DNA from: Gammaproteobacteria bacterium
GTDB taxonomy: Bacteria; Pseudomonadota; Gammaproteobacteria; Steroidobacterales; MnTg04
Direction of reading: 5' to 3'
Assembly (NCBI GenBank): GCA_027297845.1
Contig: JAPUHG010000154.1
Coordinates: 1-13,763 of the forward strand
DNA length: 13,763 bases
In this document: piece by piece, positions 7,490 to 13,270 of the stretch
Position numbering within the stretch: position 1 is the first letter of the stretch
Layout: the number at the start of each line of letters is the position of its first letter
Notes under the pieces: model-generated
Databases searched by the model: none
Told to the model about the DNA's origin: nothing
The model's input: the letters and a program-made list of their open reading frames with translations, nothing else
Position numbers and translations under genes: made by a program

Positions 7490-8002
7490 TCAGGGTTTCT
7501 GCATGACCGTGCCGCACTCGCTACAAGTACAGTTTGCTTCGTTCGACCAGAAACGATCAAAAACGGGCGTGAGCTGTGTTTCGATATTGTCCAGGTGAAA
7601 ATATTCTTCGTAAATCTTGTGGTTGCAGTTCTCGCAAAACCACATGAAGCCGTCTTTCTCGTCCTCGTGGCGCCGGCGTTCGATGACCAGGCCGACCGTG
7701 TCGGCAAAGCGCTGTGGCGAATGCGGCATGCGTGCAGGCAACAGGAAAATTTCGCCCTCGCGAATCGGGATATCCACGGGTTTCCCATCCTGCATGGTCT
7801 TTAGCAACATGTCGCCTTCGAGCTGATAGAAGAATTCCTCGCCTTCGTCGTAGTGGTAATCCTTACGGCTGTTCGGTCCGCCGACGACCATGATGATGAA
7901 TTCGCTATCCGTGTACACCTGTTTGTTGCAAACCGGTGGTTTCAGAACATCGCGATGCTCGTCTATCCATTGCTTGAAATTGAAGGCAGAAAGCTGGCTC
8001 AT
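7490..8002 (-). CDS. nbaC: 3-hydroxyanthranilate 3,4-dioxygenase
   Basis: Fe(II) extradiol dioxygenase of the cupin fold that opens the 3-hydroxyanthranilate ring to give ACMS. The 170-residue protein has the catalytic iron ligands His50 and Glu56 (in DYHYDEGEEFFYQ) and His94 (in RMPHSPQR). It also has a complete second, rubredoxin-like iron site built from two CxxC pairs: Cys123/Cys126 in CENC and Cys160/Cys163 in CSEC. This second site is typical of bacterial enzymes (Cupriavidus type). The length matches the bacterial family. The ATG overlaps the deaminase stop by ATGA, so translational coupling is likely. It is followed directly by the decarboxylase that consumes its unstable product, an order that limits quinolinate formation. 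Confidence 0.96.
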   Translation of the reverse strand: MSQLSAFNFKQWIDEHRDVLKPPVCNKQVYTDSEFIIMVVGGPNSRKDYHYDEGEEFFYQLEGDMLLKTMQDGKPVDIPIREGEIFLLPARMPHSPQRFADTVGLVIERRRHEDEKDGFMWFCENCNHKIYEEYFHLDNIETQLTPVFDRFWSNEANCTCSECGTVMQKP

Positions 8003-8433
8003 GCGGGGTCTCCGTCGTTACCCATGGTGGCAATACATTTTAATTCAATGGCGATGGGTGTGGGCAGGCTGCTGACTTCAACGGTCGTGCGGCTGGGCTG
8101 GTTGTCGCTGAAATACTCGGCATAAATTTCGTTGAAGGTTTTGAAATCCTGTTTCATGTTGGTCAGAAATACCGTCACATCCACCAGTTGGTCCCAGCCG
8201 GAGCCCGCAGCTTCGAGGACGTTACGAACATTGGCAAAAACCGCGTGACACTCGGCAGCGATGTCGTATTCAAGGATTTCACCATTATCACCGAGTACCA
8301 GGCCCGGTATTTCGTCGGTTTCCGGGCTGCGCGGCCCGAGACCGGATAAATACAATAGCCCACCCACTTTGCGCGCATGCGGGTAGGCCCCGACCGGTTT
8401 TGGCGCGCCCCTGGCTTTTACAACGTCACTCAT
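7999..8433 (-). CDS. RidA/YjgF/UK114 family protein, probable 2-aminomuconate deaminase
   Basis: Small trimeric-type RidA-fold protein of 144 residues. The imine/enamine hydrolase arginine and its partner are present in PSRTTVEVSSLPTPIAIELKC (Arg115, Glu130), and YLSGLGPR (28-35) matches the family N-terminal strand and turn. In 3-hydroxyanthranilate and 2-aminophenol pathways a RidA homologue (AmnD/NbaF) deaminates 2-aminomuconate to 4-oxalocrotonate. Its place beside the dehydrogenase that makes 2-aminomuconate supports that assignment over a general housekeeping RidA. The ATG at 8431-8433 has GAGGG six bases upstream, one of the better ribosome-binding sites in the operon. It is the first gene after the palindromic element inside the operon, and its stop overlaps the dioxygenase start. 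Confidence 0.85.
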   Translation of the reverse strand: MSDVVKARGAPKPVGAYPHARKVGGLLYLSGLGPRSPETDEIPGLVLGDNGEILEYDIAAECHAVFANVRNVLEAAGSGWDQLVDVTVFLTNMKQDFKTFNEIYAEYFSDNQPSRTTVEVSSLPTPIAIELKCIATMGNDGDPA

Positions 8434-8439
8434 GTTTTT

Positions 8440-8444
8440 CCCTC
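8440..8444 (-). promoter_or_regulatory. Ribosome-binding site of the deaminase gene
   Basis: GAGGG, six bases from the ATG, lies in the 23-bp stretch left between the palindromic element and the deaminase start. The element therefore did not remove the initiation signal, and the second half of the operon can still be translated from this site. Confidence 0.6.
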
Positions 8445-8456
8445 TGGCCCGCCCGC

Positions 8457-8604
8457 CTAGCAGGTTGTTGAAAAACCCTCATGCGGCACAATCCGGCGTT
8501 AAAAATTAGCTCACAATGCTCTTGTACTGGCGAGTACACTCCGCATGCTCGCCAATTTTTGCCTTATCTTGCACTCGCCTGAGACTTTTTCAACAGCCTG
8601 CTAG
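8457..8604. mobile_element. MITE-like inverted-repeat element inside the kynurenine operon
   Basis: A 148-bp non-coding unit with 19-bp terminal inverted repeats. The left end is CTAGCAGGTTGTTGAAAAA (8457-8475); the right end (8586-8604) is its reverse complement with one mismatch. The outer CTAG at each end is itself palindromic and could be a target duplication. The interior has a second imperfect palindrome between AAAAATT (8501) and AATTTTT (8560), tipped by the perfect hairpin TGTACT-ggcg-AGTACA (8523-8538). No coding capacity is visible, so movement would need a transposase acting in trans. Ends with the core CAGGCTGTTGAAAAA recur in many proteobacterial IS or MITE-like repeats (recollection; family unassigned). 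The TAG stop of the aldehyde dehydrogenase gene lies in the right-hand CTAG. Transcribed as part of the operon, it would form a long hairpin. Confidence 0.8.
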
Positions 8605-10049
8605 CGATACTTGATGCAGACGTTACGTGGCTCGGTAAAAAAGCGCATCGCTTCCATTCCGCCCTCGCGCCCGACCCCGGAGCTCTTGAGCCCGCCCATC
8701 GGCGTGCGCAGATCACGCAACATCCAGGTATTAACCCAGATCAACCCGGCCTGCAGTTGCTCCGCCAGGCGATGACAACGACTGACATCGCTGCTCCAGA
8801 CCGATGCCGCCAGGCCATAGCGCGTGCCATTGGCAATGGCGAGCGCCTGTTCTTCATCCGCGAAGGGAATCAGGCTGACCACAGGCCCGAAAATTTCATC
8901 CTGGTTGCAGGCGCTGTCCGCAGCCAGGCCGTCGATCACGGTCGGCTCGACGAACCAGCCCTCACTGCACCGATCCGCTTCCGGTTTGCTCGCACCACCG
9001 CCGGTCAGGATGTTGCCACCCGCCTGGCGGGCTTGTTCAATGCAATCGAGAATCTTGTCGCGGTGGGGCAGCGAGACGATCGCACCTTGTTCGGTTTCTT
9101 CGTTTAGCGGATCGCCAATTTTGAGCGTCGCAACACGCGCTACAAACTCGTCGCGGAATTTCTCATAGATCGATGCTTCGACCAGTACCCGGGATCCACA
9201 CAGGCAAATCTGTCCCTGGTTACTGTAACCCGCACGGACCACGCCATTCATCATCGATTCCCAGTCGGCGTCGGCGAAAACGATACTGGGGTTCTTGCCA
9301 CCCAGTTCCAGCGACAATTTTTTAAACTCGGGAGCCGCCGTACGAGCGATGGATGCTCCGGTTGCCGAACCGCCGGTAAAGGAAATCGCGTTGATGGCGG
9401 GGTGTTCGACGATGGCCTGGCCGATGCCGGGGCCCTTGCCGTGGATGATATTCAGCACCCCCGGTGGCAGGCCGGCTTCCTGGCACAGGCGGCTGAACAG
9501 CCACGCCGTGACCGGGGTAATCTCTGACGGCTTGGCGATCACGCAGTTACCGGCCGCGAGTGCCGGTGCGATTTTCCAGGTCAGCAAATACAACGGCAGG
9601 TTCCATGGAGAAATACAGGCAACGACGCCTAGCGGCATGCGCAACGTGTAATTGATAGCGCCCGCTTCCATGTGGTGCGATTCGCTGGCGAACTGGCTGG
9701 CCGCATCGGCAAAAAAATGCAAATTTCTTGCGGCCCTGGGGATATCGACCTTACGGGTCACTGCTATCGGCTTGCCGGTGTCGATCGACTCAGCCAACGC
9801 CAGTGGCTCGCTCATGGCCTCAATTTTTTGGGCCAGGCGGCGGAGCATCCGGCCCCTTTCTTCTGCCGGCGTCTGGCTCCACGCGGGGAATGCAGCACCT
9901 GCGGCGGCGACCGCCAACTCGAGATCCTCTACCCCGGAATCGCTGAGTTGCCCATAAGCCGTCGCGGTTGCGGGCTCCATGACATCCAGCCAGTTGTCGG
10001 TGGCCGGGGCACGCAGTTCGCCATCGATGTAGTTGAGAATTTTTTCCAT
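8601..10049 (-). CDS. Aldehyde dehydrogenase, probable 2-aminomuconate-6-semialdehyde dehydrogenase
   Basis: NAD(P)-dependent dehydrogenase oxidising 2-aminomuconate semialdehyde to 2-aminomuconate, thereby preventing its cyclisation to picolinate. The 482 residues carry the full ALDH signature set: SPWNLP with oxyanion Asn150, KPSE with Lys173, FTGGSATG (224-231), the general-base Glu248 in LELGGKNP, and the nucleophile Cys282 in GQICLCGSR. The CLC context at the nucleophile matches the ALDH8/AmnC-type subgroup, which includes the aminomuconate enzymes. The ATG at 10047-10049 is 18 bp after the SDR stop, with only a weak ribosome-binding site. The TAG stop coincides with the CTAG end of the adjoining palindromic element, but the C-terminus (...CIKYR) has normal length, so the enzyme seems complete. 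The symbol amnC or nbaE is used for such genes. Confidence 0.9.
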   Translation of the reverse strand: MEKILNYIDGELRAPATDNWLDVMEPATATAYGQLSDSGVEDLELAVAAAGAAFPAWSQTPAEERGRMLRRLAQKIEAMSEPLALAESIDTGKPIAVTRKVDIPRAARNLHFFADAASQFASESHHMEAGAINYTLRMPLGVVACISPWNLPLYLLTWKIAPALAAGNCVIAKPSEITPVTAWLFSRLCQEAGLPPGVLNIIHGKGPGIGQAIVEHPAINAISFTGGSATGASIARTAAPEFKKLSLELGGKNPSIVFADADWESMMNGVVRAGYSNQGQICLCGSRVLVEASIYEKFRDEFVARVATLKIGDPLNEETEQGAIVSLPHRDKILDCIEQARQAGGNILTGGGASKPEADRCSEGWFVEPTVIDGLAADSACNQDEIFGPVVSLIPFADEEQALAIANGTRYGLAASVWSSDVSRCHRLAEQLQAGLIWVNTWMLRDLRTPMGGLKSSGVGREGGMEAMRFFTEPRNVCIKYR

Positions 10050-10067
10050 CGGGATTCGCCGGCCCTG

Positions 10068-10853
10068 TTACAGGCAATCCGTCCGTCCGCCATCGACCGG
10101 CAGATTGATGCCGTTGATGTAGGCGGCAGCCGGCGAGGCCAGGAAGGCGATGGCGTTTGCAGTTTCGCCAGGCTCGGCAAAGCGCGCCATCGGGACCTGG
10201 GCGAGGGCGGCGTCACGCACTTGTTCGAAACTGGCGCCCGATTTCTCGGCCCGGCCCTGGAAAAGTTCGTCGAGCCTGTCGGTTGCGGTAAAGCCGGGCA
10301 ATACGTTGTTGACGGTGATGCCTTCGGGTCCGAGTTCCGCCGCCAGAGTTTTCGCCCAGTTTGCGACGGCGCCACGGATCGTATTGGAGACGCCAAGCCC
10401 CTTGATAGGCTGTTTGACCGAGGTCGAGATGATATTGACGATTCGCCCGTAGCCGGCCGCCCGCATACCGGGCAGGGCGAGCCGCAAAATCGTCTGCGCC
10501 GCCACCAGGTGCTGGCGAAAAGCCTGCTCGAAAGCCTCGTTGTCGGCGAGGTGCGCGGGGCCGGCCGGCGGCCCGCCGGAGTTGTTGATCACGATCTGCA
10601 CCGGTTGTTTTTGCATTTCCGCTTGCAGCGTTTTTGCCAAAATATCGGCATCACCCATATAGGCTGCCAGGCAACGGTGTGACTGTTGATCGCCTGATGG
10701 CAAGGAATCGCGTGCCGCCTCCAGGGCTTTTGCATCGCGTGCCAGCAACAGGACATTGCAGCCCAGCCTGGCCAGCTCCTGCGCGGTGGCGAGGCCAATT
10801 CCTTTGCTCGCGCCGCACACCAGGGCGTATTTTCCGTGTAAGTCGAGGTTCAT
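10068..10853 (-). CDS. Atypical SDR-family protein, first gene of the kynurenine operon
   Basis: Rossmann-fold SDR of 261 residues from the ATG at 10853; upstream start-like codons are less likely because MNLDLHGKYALVCG is the normal SDR beginning. The dinucleotide-binding motif is GASKGIG (14-20), with NNSGG (90-94) in place of NNAG, a central IVNIISTS (138-145) and a PVDGG C-terminus (252-256). The catalytic Tyr-x-x-x-Lys is not there: the aligned stretch reads SNTIRGAVANWAK, with Ser156 in the Tyr position and Arg160 in the Lys position. It therefore probably binds NAD(P) or a ligand but does not follow standard SDR chemistry. An SNxxR subgroup annotated as 3-oxoacyl-ACP reductase-like exists from memory. 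Its role in kynurenine breakdown is unknown; position as leading gene, 18 bp before the dehydrogenase, suggests a pathway step or accessory function. Confidence 0.88.
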   Translation of the reverse strand: MNLDLHGKYALVCGASKGIGLATAQELARLGCNVLLLARDAKALEAARDSLPSGDQQSHRCLAAYMGDADILAKTLQAEMQKQPVQIVINNSGGPPAGPAHLADNEAFEQAFRQHLVAAQTILRLALPGMRAAGYGRIVNIISTSVKQPIKGLGVSNTIRGAVANWAKTLAAELGPEGITVNNVLPGFTATDRLDELFQGRAEKSGASFEQVRDAALAQVPMARFAEPGETANAIAFLASPAAAYINGINLPVDGGRTDCL

Positions 10854-10898
10854 GGTCTGGTTCCGCCGGCCATTCGGCCTGTTATGTTCTGTCGGCAA

Positions 10899-10926
10899 AG
10901 TATCGGGTTTGCCTGGCGATGGTCAA
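10899..10926 (-). promoter_or_regulatory. Candidate sigma-70 promoter of the kynurenine operon
   Basis: In the 81-bp gap between apaH and the SDR gene, reading the minus strand, TTGACC (10921-10926) could be a -35 box (5 of 6 consensus bases). GATACT (10899-10904) could be a -10 box (4 of 6), with a 16-base spacer. That would leave a leader of roughly 40 bases before the SDR ATG. A short GGCC-GAAT-GGCC dyad lies in that leader. No regulator gene is in the window, and no known operator is recognised. Confidence 0.4.
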
Positions 10927-10934
10927 GAGCCCAT

Positions 10935-11768
10935 TTAGCCGGGCGCCTGGTAGGCCGGGCATTGTACGCTGATCGGGGGAGCAGGCCGATCCAGGCGTAT
11001 GGCGCTGAGTTGGCCGCCCCAGACACAGCCGCTGTCCAGGCACTGCGCGCCGTCTTCTTCGAACAGGCCCAGTGTCGACCAGTGACCGAACACGATTCGC
11101 GAACCACGGCTGGCCCGGCCAGGGACCCGGAACCAGGGCAGAGTCGATTCGGAAATACCCTCCGGCGCCTCCTTGTGGTCCAGTAACAGCCGACCGTGCG
11201 GGTCGCAATAGCGCAGCCGGGTCAGGCAATTGACGATGAAGCGTATGCGCTCGTGGCCGTCGAGTGTGGAATCCCAACGGTCGGGCTGGTCGCTGTACAT
11301 CTGCTGGAAAAACTCGCGGTAATCCGCGCCGCGCAGCACGGTCTCGGCCTCGCCGGCGAGTTGCAACGCCAATTCGATACTCCATTGCGGCGGCAGGCCC
11401 GCATGAATCAACAATATATCGTTTTCGTAGTGAGCCATCGGTCGGTTTCTCAGCCAGTGCAGCAAAGGCCCCGCATCTTCGGCATCCAGGATTTCCTGCA
11501 AGCCCGGCTCCATGGGCTTGCTGTTTTTTGTCGGGACCGCGTTTTCCGCTATTGCCAGGAAGTGCAGATCGTGATTCCCGAGTACGCTGACCGCGGAATC
11601 ACCCAATGAGCGGACGTAGCGCAGACAGCGCAGCGATTCCGGTCCGCGGCTGATCAGGTCACCGCTAAACCAGAGGCGGTCGGTCGTGGGGTCGAAAGCA
11701 ATTTGCTCCAGCAGACGTTGCAGGTCCTGGTAACAGCCTTGCAGATCGCCGATGGCATAGACCGCCAT
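10935..11768 (-). CDS. apaH: Symmetrical bis(5'-nucleosyl)-tetraphosphatase (Ap4A hydrolase)
   Basis: Cytoplasmic metallophosphatase that splits Ap4A symmetrically into two ADP and controls alarmone levels and NpnN RNA caps. The 277-residue protein carries the calcineurin-type metal motifs in order: GDLQG (7-11), GDLISRGP (36-43), GNHDLHF (64-70), and later HAGLPPQW and FGHWSTLG. The Gln in GDLQG, where E. coli has His, is common in Pseudomonas-type ApaH, so it does not suggest loss of activity. The ATG at 11766-11768 follows the usp stop by 33 bp and has GGAAG upstream. The rsmA-apaH-folA neighbourhood is conserved in gammaproteobacteria. Here usp sits where apaG is usually found, and folA is displaced far to the left. 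Confidence 0.95.
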   Translation of the reverse strand: MAVYAIGDLQGCYQDLQRLLEQIAFDPTTDRLWFSGDLISRGPESLRCLRYVRSLGDSAVSVLGNHDLHFLAIAENAVPTKNSKPMEPGLQEILDAEDAGPLLHWLRNRPMAHYENDILLIHAGLPPQWSIELALQLAGEAETVLRGADYREFFQQMYSDQPDRWDSTLDGHERIRFIVNCLTRLRYCDPHGRLLLDHKEAPEGISESTLPWFRVPGRASRGSRIVFGHWSTLGLFEEDGAQCLDSGCVWGGQLSAIRLDRPAPPISVQCPAYQAPG

Positions 11769-11801
11769 CAGGGACGGCTTCCGAAGAGCGGACGATGGTT
11801 G

Positions 11802-12242
11802 CTAATCTTTCTTGTCCAGCCTGACCGCCAGCACATCGCAAGACGCTGCGTGCAGCACCGTGTCCTCGGTGAAGTTGACCATGATGGCCAGTCCATGGCG
11901 CTCGCGGCAGCCGAGTACGATCAGGTCGCATTCCTGGTCCCGGGCAATCCGGATGACCTCGGCTTTGATGTTACCGACTTCGACAAAACGTGGCTCATCA
12001 CTCAGCCCCAGGCTGGTAGCCAAGGCCTCGAACCGGGTTTTCGCGGAGTTGACCAGCTCGTCTTCAATCTGGACTGCAGGCAAAAGCGCCTCGCCCATCG
12101 GTTCGACCGGGACGTATTCGACGACATGAACCAGGCAAATCTTTGCCTGATAACGATTCGCCACATCGACGGCGCGCTTGCCAACTACCTCGCTATCGTC
12201 GGACAGATCGACTGCCAGCAGAATTTTCTTGTAATCGCTCAT
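11802..12242 (-). CDS. Universal stress protein, UspA family
   Basis: Small cytoplasmic stress protein of 146 residues from the ATG at 12242, which begins MSDYKKILLAVDLSDDS, the classical Usp strand beta-1. GAGGTG lies a few bases upstream of this ATG; an ATG 19 codons further upstream would add an atypical N-terminus. The C-terminal half contains CDLIVLGCRERHGLAI and ends in HAASCDVLAVRL, the typical last Usp strand. The ATP-binding G-2x-G-9x-G(S/T) motif is degenerate (GCRE...NFTED), as in E. coli UspA, so ATP binding is uncertain. The gene sits between rsmA and apaH, the usual place of apaG, and downstream of a palindromic element. A TATAAT about 60 bases upstream suggests it may have its own promoter. 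Confidence 0.9.
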   Translation of the reverse strand: MSDYKKILLAVDLSDDSEVVGKRAVDVANRYQAKICLVHVVEYVPVEPMGEALLPAVQIEDELVNSAKTRFEALATSLGLSDEPRFVEVGNIKAEVIRIARDQECDLIVLGCRERHGLAIMVNFTEDTVLHAASCDVLAVRLDKKD

Positions 12243-12300
12243 GGTCACACCTCGTCCGTAGCTGAATAACCAGCTTTGTTTGCTATTCGAGCCACCCAAT

Positions 12301-12306
12301 ATTATA
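12301..12306 (-). promoter_or_regulatory. Candidate -10 box of the usp gene
   Basis: Read on the minus strand this is a perfect TATAAT, about 58 bases upstream of the usp ATG and about 28 bp outside the palindromic element. No convincing -35 hexamer is seen at 16-18 bases spacing, so an activator or alternative sigma factor may be involved, or the match is chance. Confidence 0.35.
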
Positions 12307-12334
12307 GAACACAGGAAGTCGCCGAATTGACTGG

Positions 12335-12496
12335 ACCCGCATATTCTACCAAGGATCGCGGCTCTGGCTGGTTCTCGGACGTCTGAGCTTGGTATTCACT
12401 CAACCCATAGCTACCGCTATGGGTTTGGCTCCAGACCTGCCCTCAGCAGCCCGAGCCCTTACCCATAATCCGCGATCCTTGGTGGAATATGCGGGT
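12335..12496. mobile_element. MITE-like inverted-repeat element at the 3' end of rsmA
   Basis: A 162-bp non-coding unit flanked by 27-bp inverted repeats with one mismatch. The left arm 12335-12361 begins ACCCGCATATTCTACC; the right arm 12470-12496 is its complement and ends GGAATATGCGGGT. In the centre is a perfect 10-bp hairpin, AACCCATAGC-TACC-GCTATGGGTT (12402-12425), and the regions between show further imperfect complementarity. No open reading frame or clear target duplication is visible. The outermost base of the right arm is the first base (read on +) of the rsmA TAA stop triplet. It differs completely from the element in the kynurenine operon. When transcribed from rsmA it would fold into a long stem and could act as a transcript end or processing site before usp. 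The parent transposon is not identified. Confidence 0.75.
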
Positions 12497-13269
12497 TAAC
12501 TCAAAGCTGCCAGGGTGGCGAATTGGGCTGGAGACAGATTTTCCGGCCGCAGACCGGGGTCGATCCCGAGGTCGGCGATCTGTTCCACAGACACCATCCC
12601 CTTGAGCGCGTTGCGCAAGGTTTTCCGGCGCGCGCTGAACGCCTGGGTAACCAGCTGCCGGAAGCGCGCGGGGTCGGGAATCTCGAATGGCGCTTGTGGC
12701 CACGGGGTCAGCGAGCAAAACGCCGATTCGACCTTCGGTGGCGGTTTGAATGCACCGGCGCCGATGGTGAACAGTTTCTCGACTTTTACCGAGGCCGCCA
12801 GCATCACGGTCAGCCGGCCATAGCGTTTGTTGCCGGGCGCAGCCGCCATGCGCTCGACTACCTCTTTTTGCAACATGAAATACATCGCGGAAATACAGCC
12901 AATTTGCTCGATCAGACGAAACATCAGTGGCGTGGAAACGTTATACGGGAGATTGCCGACGATTTTCAGTTTGCGGTTGGCCTGCTGTCGCTGGCAAAAA
13001 TCGAACTTCAGAGCATCGGCCTGGTGGATCAGCAACTCACCCTGCCCGGCGGCTTTCTCCCTGAGCAACGGCACCAGGTCGCGATCCAGCTCCACGGCTT
13101 CCAGCGTGCCATGTTTTTTTAGCAACGGCAGGGTGATCGCACCCTGGCCCGGGCCAATCTCGATGATCGTATCGCCCGGCTGCGGATCGATCGCGCGAAC
13201 GATCCGATTGATGACGGCAGGGTCATGGAGAAAATGCTGGCCGAAACGTTTGCGAGGGTGATGGGTCAT
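12496..13269 (-). CDS. rsmA: 16S rRNA (adenine1518-N6/adenine1519-N6)-dimethyltransferase
   Basis: SAM-dependent enzyme (KsgA) that dimethylates two adjacent adenines in the 3'-terminal hairpin of 16S rRNA during 30S assembly. From the ATG at 13267-13269 the protein has 257 residues and begins MTHHPRKRFGQHFLHD, the family's N-terminal block. Motif I is IEIGPGQGAIT (36-46), the acidic SAM-ribose strand is VELDRDL (59-65), and the catalytic NLPYN is at 106-110. The C-terminal domain begins after the PPPKVESAF segment. Length is slightly below E. coli (273), mainly from a shorter N-terminus. The start is 1 bp after the pdxA stop, so the two are probably co-transcribed and coupled. The TAA stop shares a base with the adjoining palindromic element, yet the C-terminus looks complete. 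Confidence 0.96.
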   Translation of the reverse strand: MTHHPRKRFGQHFLHDPAVINRIVRAIDPQPGDTIIEIGPGQGAITLPLLKKHGTLEAVELDRDLVPLLREKAAGQGELLIHQADALKFDFCQRQQANRKLKIVGNLPYNVSTPLMFRLIEQIGCISAMYFMLQKEVVERMAAAPGNKRYGRLTVMLAASVKVEKLFTIGAGAFKPPPKVESAFCSLTPWPQAPFEIPDPARFRQLVTQAFSARRKTLRNALKGMVSVEQIADLGIDPGLRPENLSPAQFATLAALS

Positions 13270-13270
13270 G

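Noticed and set aside
7476..7517. Alternative GTG start for ACMSD at 7517
   Set aside because: It would add 14 residues absent from the family; the ATG at 7475 gives the usual MLKIDIHTH beginning.
6801..7598. Plus-strand open frame (265 codons) opposite ACMSD and the dioxygenase
   Set aside because: Antisense shadow of motif-verified genes; the translation has no family-like features.
9672..10682. Long plus-strand open frame (336 codons) across the aldehyde dehydrogenase and SDR genes
   Set aside because: It lies antisense to two genes with clear family motifs, has no recognisable domain and is best explained by the codon bias of the opposite strand.
11745..11753. ApaH motif GDLQG with Gln instead of His, considered as loss of an active-site residue
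   Set aside because: The same Gln occurs in Pseudomonas-type ApaH proteins as I recall them, and the other metal motifs are intact.
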